Shown here in pieces: positions 51,633 through 61,108 of a stretch of DNA of 64,000 nucleotides. The DNA is from Brevibacillus agri (GTDB lineage: Bacteria > Bacillota > Bacilli > Brevibacillales > Brevibacillaceae), in contig NZ_CP026363.1 of NCBI RefSeq assembly GCF_004117055.1, forward strand, positions 2,596,001-2,660,000, read 5' to 3'. The translations under genes and the position numbers were made by a program. Numbering within the stretch: position 1 is the first letter of the stretch; every line of letters starts with the position of its first letter. The notes beneath the pieces were generated by a model, which worked only from the letters and a program-made list of their open reading frames with translations, was not told the DNA's origin and did no database searches.

Positions 51633-53675
51633 GTGGGATTTCGATTCAAGGAAATTGGTACGATTCTATTTGTGATAAGCATTGTTGTCATGATGGTAAT
51701 CCCACTCCCTTCTGGGCTTCTTGATTTGCTGCTCATTTTGAATATCTCCCTTGCGTTGACCATTTTGCTTGTGTCGATGTACACAAAAGAAACGCTGGAG
51801 TTCTCCATTTTTCCGACAGTGCTTTTGATTACGACGTTGTTTCGGCTCGCTTTGAACGTGTCCACGACGCGGAACATTTTGTCGCATGGGGAAGGCGGAC
51901 AAGTGATCGAGACGTTTGGCAGCTTTGTCGTCGGTGGGAACCAGGTAGTCGGATTCGTCGTGTTTCTGATTCTGATCGTCATTCAGTTCATCGTCATTAC
52001 AAAAGGCTCCGAGCGTGTCGCAGAAGTAGCCGCACGCTTTACGCTCGACGCGATGCCAGGGAAGCAAATGAGTATCGACGCGGACTTGAATGCAGGGATG
52101 ATTACAGAAGCAGAAGCGCGTGTACGGAGAAAAAAGATCGAAAATGAGGCAGACTTTTACGGGGCCATGGATGGTGCCAGCAAATTCGTCAAAGGGGACG
52201 CCATCGCAGGAATTATCATCTTTATTGTGAACATCATCGGCGGATTCATCATCGGGATGCTTGTTCATGGCTTCAGCTTTCAAGAATCTGCTTCCCGTTT
52301 TACCACCATGTCGGTCGGGGATGCACTCGTCAGCCAGATTCCTGCGCTGCTCATCTCGACCGCAGCCGGGATCATCGTCACTCGCTCCACCTCCGGGGAA
52401 GGGCTGGGCGACGACATCGCCCGGCAAATGTTCTCCTTTCCGCGCCTTTTGTACATCGTAGCTGGCTGCATGCTGCTGCTTGGCCTGTTCACCCCAATCG
52501 GGCTGCTGCCTGTTTTGCCGGTGTCCGGGATCATGGGTTACGCAGCGTGGCGGATGGACAAGAAGCAGAAGATCGAGATTCAGGAATCGGCAGACAAGGT
52601 GGAGGAGCAGCAAATCGAAGAAGTGCGCAGTCCGGAAAGCGTGGTCAACCTTTTGCAAGTGGACCCGATCGAGTTCGAATTTGGCTACGGCCTGATTCCG
52701 CTCGCTGACGTAAAGCAAGGCGGGGACCTGCTGGATCGCGTCATCATGATTCGCAGACAGATCGCGCTGGAAATGGGGATCGTCGTTCCCGTCATCCGCA
52801 TCCGCGACAATATTCAGTTGCGGCCAAACGAATACATGATAAAAATCAAAGGCAACCAGGTCGCCAAAGGGGAAATTCTGCTCGATCACTACCTCGCCAT
52901 GAGCCCTGGAATTGACGATGATTCCATTGTCGGGATCGAAACAGTAGAGCCTGCGTTTGGATTGCCTGCATTATGGGTAACAGAAGAAAATAAGGAGATT
53001 GCCGAGCTGTCTGGCTACACGGTAGTCGATCCGCCGTCTGTCGTAGCGACGCATCTCACAGAAGTGGTCAAGCGCCACGCGCATGAGCTGCTCGGCCGAC
53101 AAGAAACGCGGGCGCTTATCGACAACGTGCGAGAAGTGGCCCCGGTACTGGTGGACGAGCTCATTCCAGGACTTTTGTCGATTGGCGATGTGCAAAAAGT
53201 ACTGCAGAAGCTGTTGCGTGAAAAAGTGTCGGTTCGCAATCTGCAAGTCATTCTCGAAGCGTTGGCGGACCACGCCATGTTTACAAAAGACCCGGAAGTG
53301 CTGACCGAGTACGTAAGACAGGCGATGTCCAGACAGATTACGCTGCAGTTTACAGAGCCCGGACAGCCTTTGCGGGTGCTGACAGCAGGCGCCGGCTTGG
53401 AAAAAGCAATCTCCGAGCGGGTGGAACAGTCTGAGCAGGGAAGCTACCTGGCGATGGACCCAGAGACGTCGCAACGGATCTTCCAAAGCATGTCGGCGGA
53501 AGTGAGCAAAATGATTAACTCCGGCCAGCAGCCGATCATCCTCTCGTCACCGGCCATTCGCATGTACCTGCGTCAGTTGGTGGAGCGAATGATGCCTGAT
53601 ATTCCTGTATTGTCGTACAGCGAGCTAGAGCCAAATGTTGAAGTGCAAAGCGTAGGGATGGTGAACATTTCGTGA
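51633..53675 (+). CDS. flhA: Flagellar export protein FlhA
   Basis: FlhA forms the ring that takes substrates in the export apparatus. The 680-residue protein has about eight N-terminal membrane helices with the FHIPEP-family signature (FRLALNVSTTRNILSHGE, FVKGDAIAGIIIFIVNI) and a large cytoplasmic domain from about residue 330. The start is GTG after GGAAGGAGGATG. flhF overlaps by 4 bases. Confidence 0.98.
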   Translation: MGFRFKEIGTILFVISIVVMMVIPLPSGLLDLLLILNISLALTILLVSMYTKETLEFSIFPTVLLITTLFRLALNVSTTRNILSHGEGGQVIETFGSFVVGGNQVVGFVVFLILIVIQFIVITKGSERVAEVAARFTLDAMPGKQMSIDADLNAGMITEAEARVRRKKIENEADFYGAMDGASKFVKGDAIAGIIIFIVNIIGGFIIGMLVHGFSFQESASRFTTMSVGDALVSQIPALLISTAAGIIVTRSTSGEGLGDDIARQMFSFPRLLYIVAGCMLLLGLFTPIGLLPVLPVSGIMGYAAWRMDKKQKIEIQESADKVEEQQIEEVRSPESVVNLLQVDPIEFEFGYGLIPLADVKQGGDLLDRVIMIRRQIALEMGIVVPVIRIRDNIQLRPNEYMIKIKGNQVAKGEILLDHYLAMSPGIDDDSIVGIETVEPAFGLPALWVTEENKEIAELSGYTVVDPPSVVATHLTEVVKRHAHELLGRQETRALIDNVREVAPVLVDELIPGLLSIGDVQKVLQKLLREKVSVRNLQVILEALADHAMFTKDPEVLTEYVRQAMSRQITLQFTEPGQPLRVLTAGAGLEKAISERVEQSEQGSYLAMDPETSQRIFQSMSAEVSKMINSGQQPIILSSPAIRMYLRQLVERMMPDIPVLSYSELEPNVEVQSVGMVNIS

Positions 53676-55018
53676 GGGTAAAACGTTACATTGTCGATTC
53701 GATGCCAGAGGCGATGGAAAAAATCAGGCTCGATCTGGGAATAGACGCAGTCATCCTGAACTCCAAATCGATCAAGACAGGCGGATTGTTCGGTATGTTT
53801 GGCAAACAGAAAATCGAAGTAATCGCTGCTGTCGATGAAAAGGCAACGGAACGCGAGAGTGCTCCGGTCGCGGATGAGCATCGGTCGAAGGACGTTTTCT
53901 CCACTGGGCAGACGGGTACCTACACGGCTCAGCAAGCTTATCGCAGAGCCAACCAGGCAAAAGAAGCCGCTGAGCGAGCGATGCCGCAACGAAGCGAGCC
54001 AAGGACGCCGGACAATCCGGCATCTGCCCCGGCTGCTGTGGCGACGCGCACGGAGGCGGCACAGCCGGCCAGCCGGCAGAGGGAAGTTGCGGTCAAAGAA
54101 GCTCCCGCCGAGCAGGCAAAGGAAAGCGCGGCAGCTCCCAGCAGCACGACGCACGATGCCCTCGCGAACGAAGTCCGCGACATGCGGCAAATGTTCCAGA
54201 AGCTGTTGGTCAACGATCTCAGCCAGCAACTGCCGCCCGCCGTGCAGGAAGTACGCAGCCGGCTGGTCAGGCAGGAGACGGCGGAAGAGGTGACGGCGGA
54301 AATCATCCGCAAGCTGATGGAGCAGGCGCAACCTCAGGGCGGATGGAGCGAGGAAACGGCTTTTCGCGAGACGCGCAAGATCATTGCGTCGATGCTTGCG
54401 CCCTACGCACCGAAGTCAGCAGGCATCCCGCGAAATGTCCAGTTCGCCTTCTTTTTCGGGCCTACGGGCGTAGGCAAGACGACCACGATCGCCAAGCTGG
54501 CAGCCAGCAGCATGCTGAAGGAAAAGCGCCGGATCGGGTTTATTACCGCAGATACGTACCGGATGGCAGCCGTGGAGCAGTTGAAGACGTACGCCAACAT
54601 CTTGAATGTGCCGCTGGAGGTTGTGTTTTCTCCGAAAGAAATGGCCCCGGCTATGGAGCGTCTCAGCGACTGCGATCTCATTTTTGTCGACACGGCTGGC
54701 CGCAATTTCCGCAACGATGAATACGTGCAAGGGATTCGCGAGCTGGTCGAGCATGGGAAGAACAGCGTGAATTACCTCGTGCTGAGTCTCGGCTCGAAGT
54801 ACAACGACATGAAAACCATCGTGGAAAACTTTGCGGAGGTCCCTGCCAAGCAGGTCATTTTCACCAAGGCAGACGAGACGAACAGCTACGGCTCGATCTT
54901 GAACATTTGCTATGAGAGCAAGCTTGCCCTCTCTTACTTCACGACGGGACAAAACGTGCCAGACGATATCGTGGCAGCCTCACCAGAGCTTGCGGCGACG
55001 ATGATTATGGGAGATTGA
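53672..55018 (+). CDS. flhF: Flagellar placement SRP-type GTPase FlhF
   Basis: FlhF is a third SRP-GTPase and controls where flagella form. The 448-residue protein has the N-terminal B domain (VKRYIVDSMPEAMEKIRLDLG), a low-complexity Ala/Arg/Glu linker (about 70-165), and the NG domain ([17 protein letters not shown] near residue 270, ITADTYRMAAVEQLKTYA, DTAGRNF, FTKADETNSYGSI). The start is GTG overlapping the flhA stop. flhG follows after 5 bases. Confidence 0.97.
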   Translation: MRVKRYIVDSMPEAMEKIRLDLGIDAVILNSKSIKTGGLFGMFGKQKIEVIAAVDEKATERESAPVADEHRSKDVFSTGQTGTYTAQQAYRRANQAKEAAERAMPQRSEPRTPDNPASAPAAVATRTEAAQPASRQREVAVKEAPAEQAKESAAAPSSTTHDALANEVRDMRQMFQKLLVNDLSQQLPPAVQEVRSRLVRQETAEEVTAEIIRKLMEQAQPQGGWSEETAFRETRKIIASMLAPYAPKSAGIPRNVQFAFFFGPTGVGKTTTIAKLAASSMLKEKRRIGFITADTYRMAAVEQLKTYANILNVPLEVVFSPKEMAPAMERLSDCDLIFVDTAGRNFRNDEYVQGIRELVEHGKNSVNYLVLSLGSKYNDMKTIVENFAEVPAKQVIFTKADETNSYGSILNICYESKLALSYFTTGQNVPDDIVAASPELAATMIMGD

Positions 55019-55023
55019 CTTAG

Positions 55024-55890
55024 ATGAGAGACCAAGCAGAACAACTTCGCGTGCGCATGCAGCAATCCGGCGCAAGAGAAAAAACGACCCGGCTGGTGAC
55101 CGTGACCAGTGGAAAAGGCGGGGTTGGCAAGTCCAATTTCAGCTTGAATTTTGGGCTTGGATTGCTCGAACGGGGCCATAAAGCAGTCTTGTTCGACGTC
55201 GATCTCGGCCTTGCCAACCTCGATGTGTTGATGGGGATTACGCCGAAGAAGCACCTGTTCCACTTGCTTGAGCCGGACACTGATGTTTGGGAAATCATTG
55301 AGCGAGGGCCCGGGGGACTGGAATTTATTGCGGGCGGGTCTGGATTTACCCAGATCATGCAACTGGACGAGCCGAAGCTGGATCGGCTGTTTTCCCGCCT
55401 GAATCCGTTGCAGGGCTATGCGGATACGATCATTTTTGATACGGGAGCGGGTTTGTCGAAGGAGTCGTTGCGCTTCATGCTCTCGTCGGATGAAGTCATC
55501 CTGGTGACAACGCCGGAGCCGCCCGCGATTACGGACGCTTACGCCGTGATTAAAATGCTCCACGCCCGCAACCCTGCGGTTGTCATCCGCCTGGTCATCA
55601 ATCGCGTCTCCTCGGAGAGAGAAGGCAAGATGACGGCCGACAAGCTGGCGATGGTCGCCAAGCGGTTTCTGGACATGGACATCCAGTCGCTTGGACATGT
55701 TTCTGACGATCCTCACGTATCAAAGGCTGTGAAGCAACAGCGTCCTTTTCTACTTACATATCCGCAATCGCAAGCCGCAAAAAGCATTCGGAATCTGGTA
55801 GCCCGGTATTTGGAGACTCCAGCCGATGCAGATGCAATGACGAGCGGGCTGAAAGGTTTTCTTGCGAGGCTGAAACACTTCATACGATAA
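55024..55890 (+). CDS. flhG: MinD-like ATPase FlhG (YlxH)
   Basis: FlhG is a MinD/ParA-type ATPase that regulates FlhF and flagellar number. The 288-residue protein has the N-terminal activator peptide region (DQAEQLRVRMQQ), deviant Walker A TSGKGGVGKSNFSLN, LFDVDLGLANLDVLMG and FDTGAGLSKESL. A C-terminal amphipathic end (LKGFLARLKHFIR) may bind membrane. Confidence 0.96.
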   Translation: MRDQAEQLRVRMQQSGAREKTTRLVTVTSGKGGVGKSNFSLNFGLGLLERGHKAVLFDVDLGLANLDVLMGITPKKHLFHLLEPDTDVWEIIERGPGGLEFIAGGSGFTQIMQLDEPKLDRLFSRLNPLQGYADTIIFDTGAGLSKESLRFMLSSDEVILVTTPEPPAITDAYAVIKMLHARNPAVVIRLVINRVSSEREGKMTADKLAMVAKRFLDMDIQSLGHVSDDPHVSKAVKQQRPFLLTYPQSQAAKSIRNLVARYLETPADADAMTSGLKGFLARLKHFIR

Positions 55891-55921
55891 GGCAAACAGG
55901 TAGGAAGGGAGTGACATTCGA

Positions 55922-57037
55922 TTGAGCAAAATTCGAGTTCTGGTCACAGATGATTCTGCATTCATGCGTAAAGTTATTAGCGACATTTTATCAGGCGATC
56001 CCGAGATTGAAGTGATTGATCGAGCAAAGAATGGACTCGAATGTATCGAAAAGTGCAAACAACTCAGTCCGGATGTCCTCACACTGGACATCGAGATGCC
56101 GATCATGAACGGCCTGGAAGCATTGGAAAAGCTCATGGCAGACTGTCCGGTGCCAGTGGTTATGCTGAGCAGCCTGACACGCGAGGGAGCAGAGGCGACG
56201 ATTCAGGCTTTGGAACTGGGTGCCTTTGACTTTATTACGAAGCCGTCTGGCCCGATTTCACTCGATATTCACAAAGTCGCGGATCGGCTGATCGAGCGGG
56301 TCAAAGCGGCGGTGGTAGCGAAAGGCCACATGCGCCGGACGCTGCGACCGAGCAGACCTGCCGCGCCAGAGCCAATGCGGCCAAGTCCGGCTTCTGCCAC
56401 CGCTCCGGTGCGAACGGCACAGCCGCCTGTCCTGAACGCTTTGCCGCGACTGCAAAGCAGCGGAAAAGCAAGACTGGTCGTGCTGGGAACGTCGACAGGC
56501 GGCCCCAAGGCGCTGCAAAACGTCCTGACCGCAATCCCGGCTGGCTTCCCGGCACCGATCGCGATTGTGCAGCACATGCCGGCTGGTTTTACGAAATCGC
56601 TGGCGCAAAGGCTCGACTCCCTATGCCACATACGTGTGACGGAAGTAACGGACGGGGAATGGCTTGAGCCGGGCACAGCCTATATTGCACCAGGCGGGTA
56701 TCACTTTGAGGTGCACCAGGCGAATGGAAAGCTGCAGGCCCACCTGCACCAGCAAGAGCCGCGGGGAGGTCACAGACCTTCTGTCGACGTCCTTTTTGAA
56801 TCCGCCAGTCGATTGACAAATGTAGACAAATGGGCAATTATCATGACAGGCATGGGAAATGATGGGACCAAAGGTCTAAAGCAGATGAAGGAGCTTGGAC
56901 CTGTTACCAGTATTATCGAAGACGAGTCGAGTTGTGTCGTATTCGGGATGCCACGAGCGGCGATCCAGGCAGGACTGGCAGATCATGTGGCCCCATTAGA
57001 AAAAATTCCAGAGCTGTTGTGCAAGCTCTTGCACTGA
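55922..57037 (+). CDS. cheB: Chemotaxis methylesterase/glutaminase CheB
   Basis: CheB removes methyl groups from chemoreceptors after CheA phosphorylates it. The 371-residue protein has a receiver (TDDSAFMRKV, Asp in LTLDIEMPIMNG, KP in ITKPSG), a Pro/Ala-rich linker, and the methylesterase domain with Ser in GTSTGGPKAL, His in QHMPAGFT and Asp in TGMGNDGTKG. The start is TTG with GAAGGGAGTG upstream. Confidence 0.97.
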   Translation: MSKIRVLVTDDSAFMRKVISDILSGDPEIEVIDRAKNGLECIEKCKQLSPDVLTLDIEMPIMNGLEALEKLMADCPVPVVMLSSLTREGAEATIQALELGAFDFITKPSGPISLDIHKVADRLIERVKAAVVAKGHMRRTLRPSRPAAPEPMRPSPASATAPVRTAQPPVLNALPRLQSSGKARLVVLGTSTGGPKALQNVLTAIPAGFPAPIAIVQHMPAGFTKSLAQRLDSLCHIRVTEVTDGEWLEPGTAYIAPGGYHFEVHQANGKLQAHLHQQEPRGGHRPSVDVLFESASRLTNVDKWAIIMTGMGNDGTKGLKQMKELGPVTSIIEDESSCVVFGMPRAAIQAGLADHVAPLEKIPELLCKLLH

Positions 57038-57057
57038 TTTTGGGAGGTGGATCACCG

Positions 57058-59103
57058 ATGGATATGAATCAGTATTTGGACATGTTTATTGAGGAGTCAA
57101 AAGAACACCTGCAAGCAATCAACGCCAATTTGTTGCTGTTGGAAAGTGATCCGGGAAACATTGCGCACGTCAAGGAAATTTTTCGTTCGGCGCACACCTT
57201 GAAAGGGATGTCGGCGACCATGGGCTTCGAAGATATGGCCAGCCTGACGCACGAAGCGGAAAACGTGCTCGATCTGATTCGCAACCAGAAGCTGACGATC
57301 ACCAGTGACATCATGGATGTCATCTTTCAAAGCGTGGATCTGATCGAAAGCATGGTGATCGATATTACAGAAGGCGGAGACGGCTCGGCCGACGTATCGG
57401 GTCCGGTGAAAAAGCTGAGGGCGATTGTCTCCGGCGATTATTCCGCCGAACAGGAAGTGGCGGCGGCTGCGACAGCCGTAGCGGAAGAGGAAGCAGTCGA
57501 GGCGGCGCAAGCGGAAGGCACGCCTGCCGAGGACCACGACCTGGACGACTACGCGCTGATGGTGCTGAAGCAGTCCAAGGAGCTCGGCAACAACGTGATG
57601 TGGATCAAGGTCACGCTGAATGAGAACTGCCTGCTGAAAGCGGCGCGCGCCTACATGGTGTTCGACCAGTTGGAATCGATGGGGGAAGTCATCAAGACGA
57701 AGCCGTCGGTCGAGGATATCGAAAACGAGTGCTTCGAGCGATCTTTCGAGATCGCCTACGTCACCATGCAGTCTGCGGAAAAAGTCCGCAGCACGATTCT
57801 CAACATTTCGGAGATACAGGACGTTGCGATTGATCCGATTCAATTGAAAAAAGAAGCGCCACCAACTCCTGTAGTGACGGAAGCAGCCGCACCTGTGGAG
57901 AAAAAAGCGCCGGACAATGCCCAGGCAGCCGCTGCCAAGAAAGCGACCGCTGGCGGCAAAACGATCCGCGTCGACATCGACCGCCTGGACATTTTGATGA
58001 ACCTGTTCAGCGAGCTGGTAATCGACCGCGGACGTCTGGAGCAGTTGGCTCGCGAGATCGGCAAAAGCGAGCTGCAGGAAACGGTGGAGCATATGAGCCG
58101 CATCAGCGGAGATTTGCAAAACATCATCCTGACGATGCGCATGGTTCCCGTCGAGCAAGTCTTCAATCGCTTCCCGCGCATGATTCGCGATTTGCAGAAG
58201 GAGCTACATAAAAAAGTGAATCTGGAAATCATCGGGGCGGAGACAGAGCTGGATCGCACCGTCATCGACGAGATCGGGGACCCGCTCAACCACTTGTTGC
58301 GCAACTCGCTCGACCACGGGATCGAATCGCCGGCAGATCGGAAAATGGCCGGAAAGCCGGAAGAAGGAACGATCGTACTGCGCGCGTTCCACAGCGGCAA
58401 CCACGTCTTTATCGAAGTGAAAGACGACGGCGCAGGCATCAACAAGGAAAAAGTGCTGAAAAAAGCGATTGAACGGGGCATTGTGAATCCGGCCAACGCA
58501 GATAGCATGTCGGATAAGCAAATTCACGAACTGTTGTTCGCAGCGGGTTTTAGTACCGCTGAAGTGGTCTCGGATATTTCCGGCCGCGGCGTAGGGCTGG
58601 ATGTCGTCAAATCCAAGATCGAATCGCTCGGCGGCAGCGTCGGTGTCGAATCTGTTCGCGGACAAGGAACGACTTTCCTGATCCAGCTCCCGCTGACGCT
58701 CTCGATCATTTCTGCGATGCTTGTGCAGGTAAAAGACGAGAAGTACGCGGTGCCGCTTTCCTCGATTATTGAAACGGCTGTGTTCAAGAAAGACCAGATC
58801 ATGATGGCTCATCGCCAAAAGGTGATCGACTTCAGGGGACGCGTTGTTCCGCTCGTTTCCTTGCAGGACATTTTCCAGGTGCCGGACAACGGGGCGGACA
58901 AAGACGATGAAGTAGCGGTTGTCATCGTCCGCAAAGGGGAAAAAATGGCCGGCCTTGTGGTCGATTCCTTTATCGGCCAGCAGGAAATCGTCCTCAAATC
59001 ACTTGGCAAGTACCTGGTCAACGTCTTTGCCATTTCGGGTGCAACGATCCTGGGAGACGGCCAAGTCGCTCTCATCATTGATTGCAACGCACTGATTAAG
59101 TAG
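57058..59103 (+). CDS. cheA: Chemotaxis histidine kinase CheA
   Basis: CheA phosphorylates CheY and CheB. The 681-residue protein has the HPt domain with the phospho-His in RSAHTLKGMSATMGF (about residue 46), a P2-like part around 170-270, the dimerisation helices, the HATPase core (NHLLRNSLDHGIE, DDGAGINKEKV, GRGVGLDVVK, GQGTTFLIQLPLT) and a C-terminal CheW-like domain. GGGAGG precedes ATG 57058. Confidence 0.98.
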   Translation: MDMNQYLDMFIEESKEHLQAINANLLLLESDPGNIAHVKEIFRSAHTLKGMSATMGFEDMASLTHEAENVLDLIRNQKLTITSDIMDVIFQSVDLIESMVIDITEGGDGSADVSGPVKKLRAIVSGDYSAEQEVAAAATAVAEEEAVEAAQAEGTPAEDHDLDDYALMVLKQSKELGNNVMWIKVTLNENCLLKAARAYMVFDQLESMGEVIKTKPSVEDIENECFERSFEIAYVTMQSAEKVRSTILNISEIQDVAIDPIQLKKEAPPTPVVTEAAAPVEKKAPDNAQAAAAKKATAGGKTIRVDIDRLDILMNLFSELVIDRGRLEQLAREIGKSELQETVEHMSRISGDLQNIILTMRMVPVEQVFNRFPRMIRDLQKELHKKVNLEIIGAETELDRTVIDEIGDPLNHLLRNSLDHGIESPADRKMAGKPEEGTIVLRAFHSGNHVFIEVKDDGAGINKEKVLKKAIERGIVNPANADSMSDKQIHELLFAAGFSTAEVVSDISGRGVGLDVVKSKIESLGGSVGVESVRGQGTTFLIQLPLTLSIISAMLVQVKDEKYAVPLSSIIETAVFKKDQIMMAHRQKVIDFRGRVVPLVSLQDIFQVPDNGADKDDEVAVVIVRKGEKMAGLVVDSFIGQQEIVLKSLGKYLVNVFAISGATILGDGQVALIIDCNALIK

Positions 59104-59119
59104 AGGGAGGGGCAGCCAC

Positions 59120-59596
59120 ATGCTCGATCAAAAAGAAATCGTAAGCGAAGTCAAAGTGATTGTGTTTCGGTTGAAGGACGAAGAGTACGGGGTAGAAGTC
59201 AATCAAGTAAAATCGATCGAAAAGCTGGAGCACATCACCCGTGTTCCACGCACGCCCCAGTTCGTCAAAGGAGTTATCAACCTGCGCGGAGTAGTCACCC
59301 CGATCATTGACCTTCGCAACCGGTTCGGGCTGGAGGAAAGCCTCTATTCCGAATCGACCCGCATCATCATCGTCGCGGTAGGCGAACTGGAAGTCGGCTT
59401 GATTGTGGATGCTGCCAACGATGTCATCGACATCCCGGTCAATGCGATTGAGCCGCCGCCAGAAGTTGTAGGCGGGGTTGAAGCCGCTTATCTGCGCGGA
59501 GTAGCGAAGCTGGACAAACGACTGTTGATTTTGTTGAATCTCGATAAAGTATTGAGCACAGAGGAAATCAAACAACTGGACTCAATTGAGGGGTAA
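59120..59596 (+). CDS. cheW: Chemotaxis coupling protein CheW
   Basis: CheW links receptors to CheA. The 158-residue protein has the typical FRLKDEEYGVEVNQVKSIEKLEHITRVPRTPQFVKGVINLRGVVTPIIDLRNRFGL segment and the C-terminal GVAKLDKRLLILLNLDKVL. The gene is preceded by GGGAGGGG. cheC follows after 5 bases. Confidence 0.97.
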   Translation: MLDQKEIVSEVKVIVFRLKDEEYGVEVNQVKSIEKLEHITRVPRTPQFVKGVINLRGVVTPIIDLRNRFGLEESLYSESTRIIIVAVGELEVGLIVDAANDVIDIPVNAIEPPPEVVGGVEAAYLRGVAKLDKRLLILLNLDKVLSTEEIKQLDSIEG

Positions 59597-59601
59597 GAAA
59601 G

Positions 59602-60228
59602 ATGGCCTATTTCACAAAGTTTGGGGATTTCCAATTTGATGTGCTGCGGGAAATCGGGAACATCGGTGCAGGACATGCTGCAACGGCTCTCTCCAAGCTG
59701 ATGCAAAAAGAGATCGACATGAAAGTGCCTCAGGTCAGCATCATACCGTTTGACGAAGTGGCGGATTGTGTCGGTGGCGCGGAAGCGGTTGTCGTTACCG
59801 TCTTTTTACGAGTTGAAGGCGATTGTCCAGGAAACATGTTTTTCATTCTCGACCTGGACTCTGCGAGACATCTGCTGGAACAAATTACGGGGATCAACAA
59901 GGATGTTTATGATTGGGAAGAGCTGGAAATTTCGGCTCTTCACGAGATCGGCAATATTTTGACTGGGTCCTATCTCTCCTCACTGGCAGATTTCACACAG
60001 CTCAACCTGCAGCCTTCTGTACCTGCGCTCGCTGTGGATATGGCTGGAGCGATTCTCAGCTACGGATTAATAGCGTTGGGTCAAGCGGGTGACTTTGCCC
60101 TCACGATTGACACAGCTTTTTTTGAAGGCAATGAAAAAGTCAAAGGGAACTTTTTCCTTATCCCTGATCCTGAATCGCTTCCTATTCTATTTCGTTCATT
60201 AGGGGTTCCGTTCGATGGAGATTATTAA
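59602..60228 (+). CDS. cheC: CheY-P phosphatase CheC
   Basis: CheC dephosphorylates CheY-P and pairs with CheD. The 208-residue protein has the two active-site helices with EIGNIGAGHAATALSKL and LHEIGNILTGSYLSSLADF. It overlaps cheD by 14 bases. This Bacillus-type adaptation set is complete here (CheB, CheC, CheD, FliY); no cheR or cheV is in the window. Confidence 0.96.
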   Translation: MAYFTKFGDFQFDVLREIGNIGAGHAATALSKLMQKEIDMKVPQVSIIPFDEVADCVGGAEAVVVTVFLRVEGDCPGNMFFILDLDSARHLLEQITGINKDVYDWEELEISALHEIGNILTGSYLSSLADFTQLNLQPSVPALAVDMAGAILSYGLIALGQAGDFALTIDTAFFEGNEKVKGNFFLIPDPESLPILFRSLGVPFDGDY

Positions 60229-60700
60229 GATAGGTATGGCCGACCTCGGTGTGGCAAAGCCACCGAGCAAGCTACGAACCACAGGTCTGGGTTCTTGCGT
60301 AGGGGTTGTCCTCTACGATCATATCCATAAAATTGCAGGGATGGCACACGTTATGCTTCCGGAGTCTTCGCTGGCCAAAAGCGGGGAGGTGACGATCGGG
60401 AAGTACGCCGATACAGCGATTCCCCATCTGATCGAGTTGATGGAAAAAGCAGGTGCCCAAACCCGGAATATCGTCGCCAAAATCGCGGGTGGAGCACAGA
60501 TGTTTGCCTTTCTCGGAAGCAGCGACACCATGCGGATTGGGCCTAGAAATGTCGAGGCTTGCAAACAGGCTTTGAAGGAAGCTCACATTAGAATCGTGGC
60601 AGAAGATACAGGGGGAAACTGCGGTCGGACAATAGAGATGGATGCCACCAGTGGGGTTCTTCAAATCCGTACGGTAAATCAAGGTGTGAAGGAAGTATAA
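60215..60700 (+). CDS. cheD: Chemoreceptor glutamine deamidase CheD
   Basis: CheD deamidates receptor glutamines and binds CheC. The 161-residue protein has the catalytic Cys in TTGLGSCVGVVLYD and His in GMAHVMLPES, with VAKIAGGAQMF and GPRNVEACKQAL further on. The start overlaps cheC. Confidence 0.96.
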   Translation: MEIIKIGMADLGVAKPPSKLRTTGLGSCVGVVLYDHIHKIAGMAHVMLPESSLAKSGEVTIGKYADTAIPHLIELMEKAGAQTRNIVAKIAGGAQMFAFLGSSDTMRIGPRNVEACKQALKEAHIRIVAEDTGGNCGRTIEMDATSGVLQIRTVNQGVKEV

Positions 60701-60702
60701 GA

Positions 60703-61092
60703 ATGTTGGGAACCATTTGGATAAATGCAGGCATGGGGTTGCTCGCTTTTGTCATCACATTTTGCACGGCACTTGCGAGTAATGTCTGGCTTGTCTCTCT
60801 GGAGCGGGCCGTCATTGCTCTGGTGATATTCTTCCTTGCCGCTTTTCCGATCCGCTTTGTTCTGGCTCTCGTCACCGAGACACCAGGCCAGTCCGTGACA
60901 GCAGAAGGACCAGAGGAGTCAACCGCTCCTCTGGCTGAAGGCGGGACAGAGGCGAAGCCGACAGAACAAACGGGTGAGACGGCGGCAGAGGAAGCATTTT
61001 CTCCGCTCTCCTTCACCAAGCTGGAGGCGGTACCTCCTACTGAGGATCCAGCCACCGTTGCAGAGGTCGTTAGGCGCTTAACAGATGAGTAA
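60703..61092 (+). CDS. Uncharacterised small membrane protein between cheD and sigD
   Basis: I do not recognise this 129-residue protein. It has two predicted membrane helices (about residues 6-28, NAGMGLLAFVITFCTAL, and 36-58, AVIALVIFFLAAFPIRFVLAL) and an acidic, Glu/Thr/Pro-rich tail of about 70 residues. The ATG is 2 bases after the cheD stop and AAGGAA lies upstream. Bacillus subtilis does not have a clear counterpart in this place as far as I know. The tail probably faces the cytoplasm. Confidence 0.75.
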   Translation: MLGTIWINAGMGLLAFVITFCTALASNVWLVSLERAVIALVIFFLAAFPIRFVLALVTETPGQSVTAEGPEESTAPLAEGGTEAKPTEQTGETAAEEAFSPLSFTKLEAVPPTEDPATVAEVVRRLTDE

Positions 61093-61108
61093 AGGTTGGT
61101 GACTATTC

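Noticed and set aside
57097..58158. A 353-codon minus-strand frame opposite cheA
   Set aside because: Same reasoning; no ribosome binding site or protein features.
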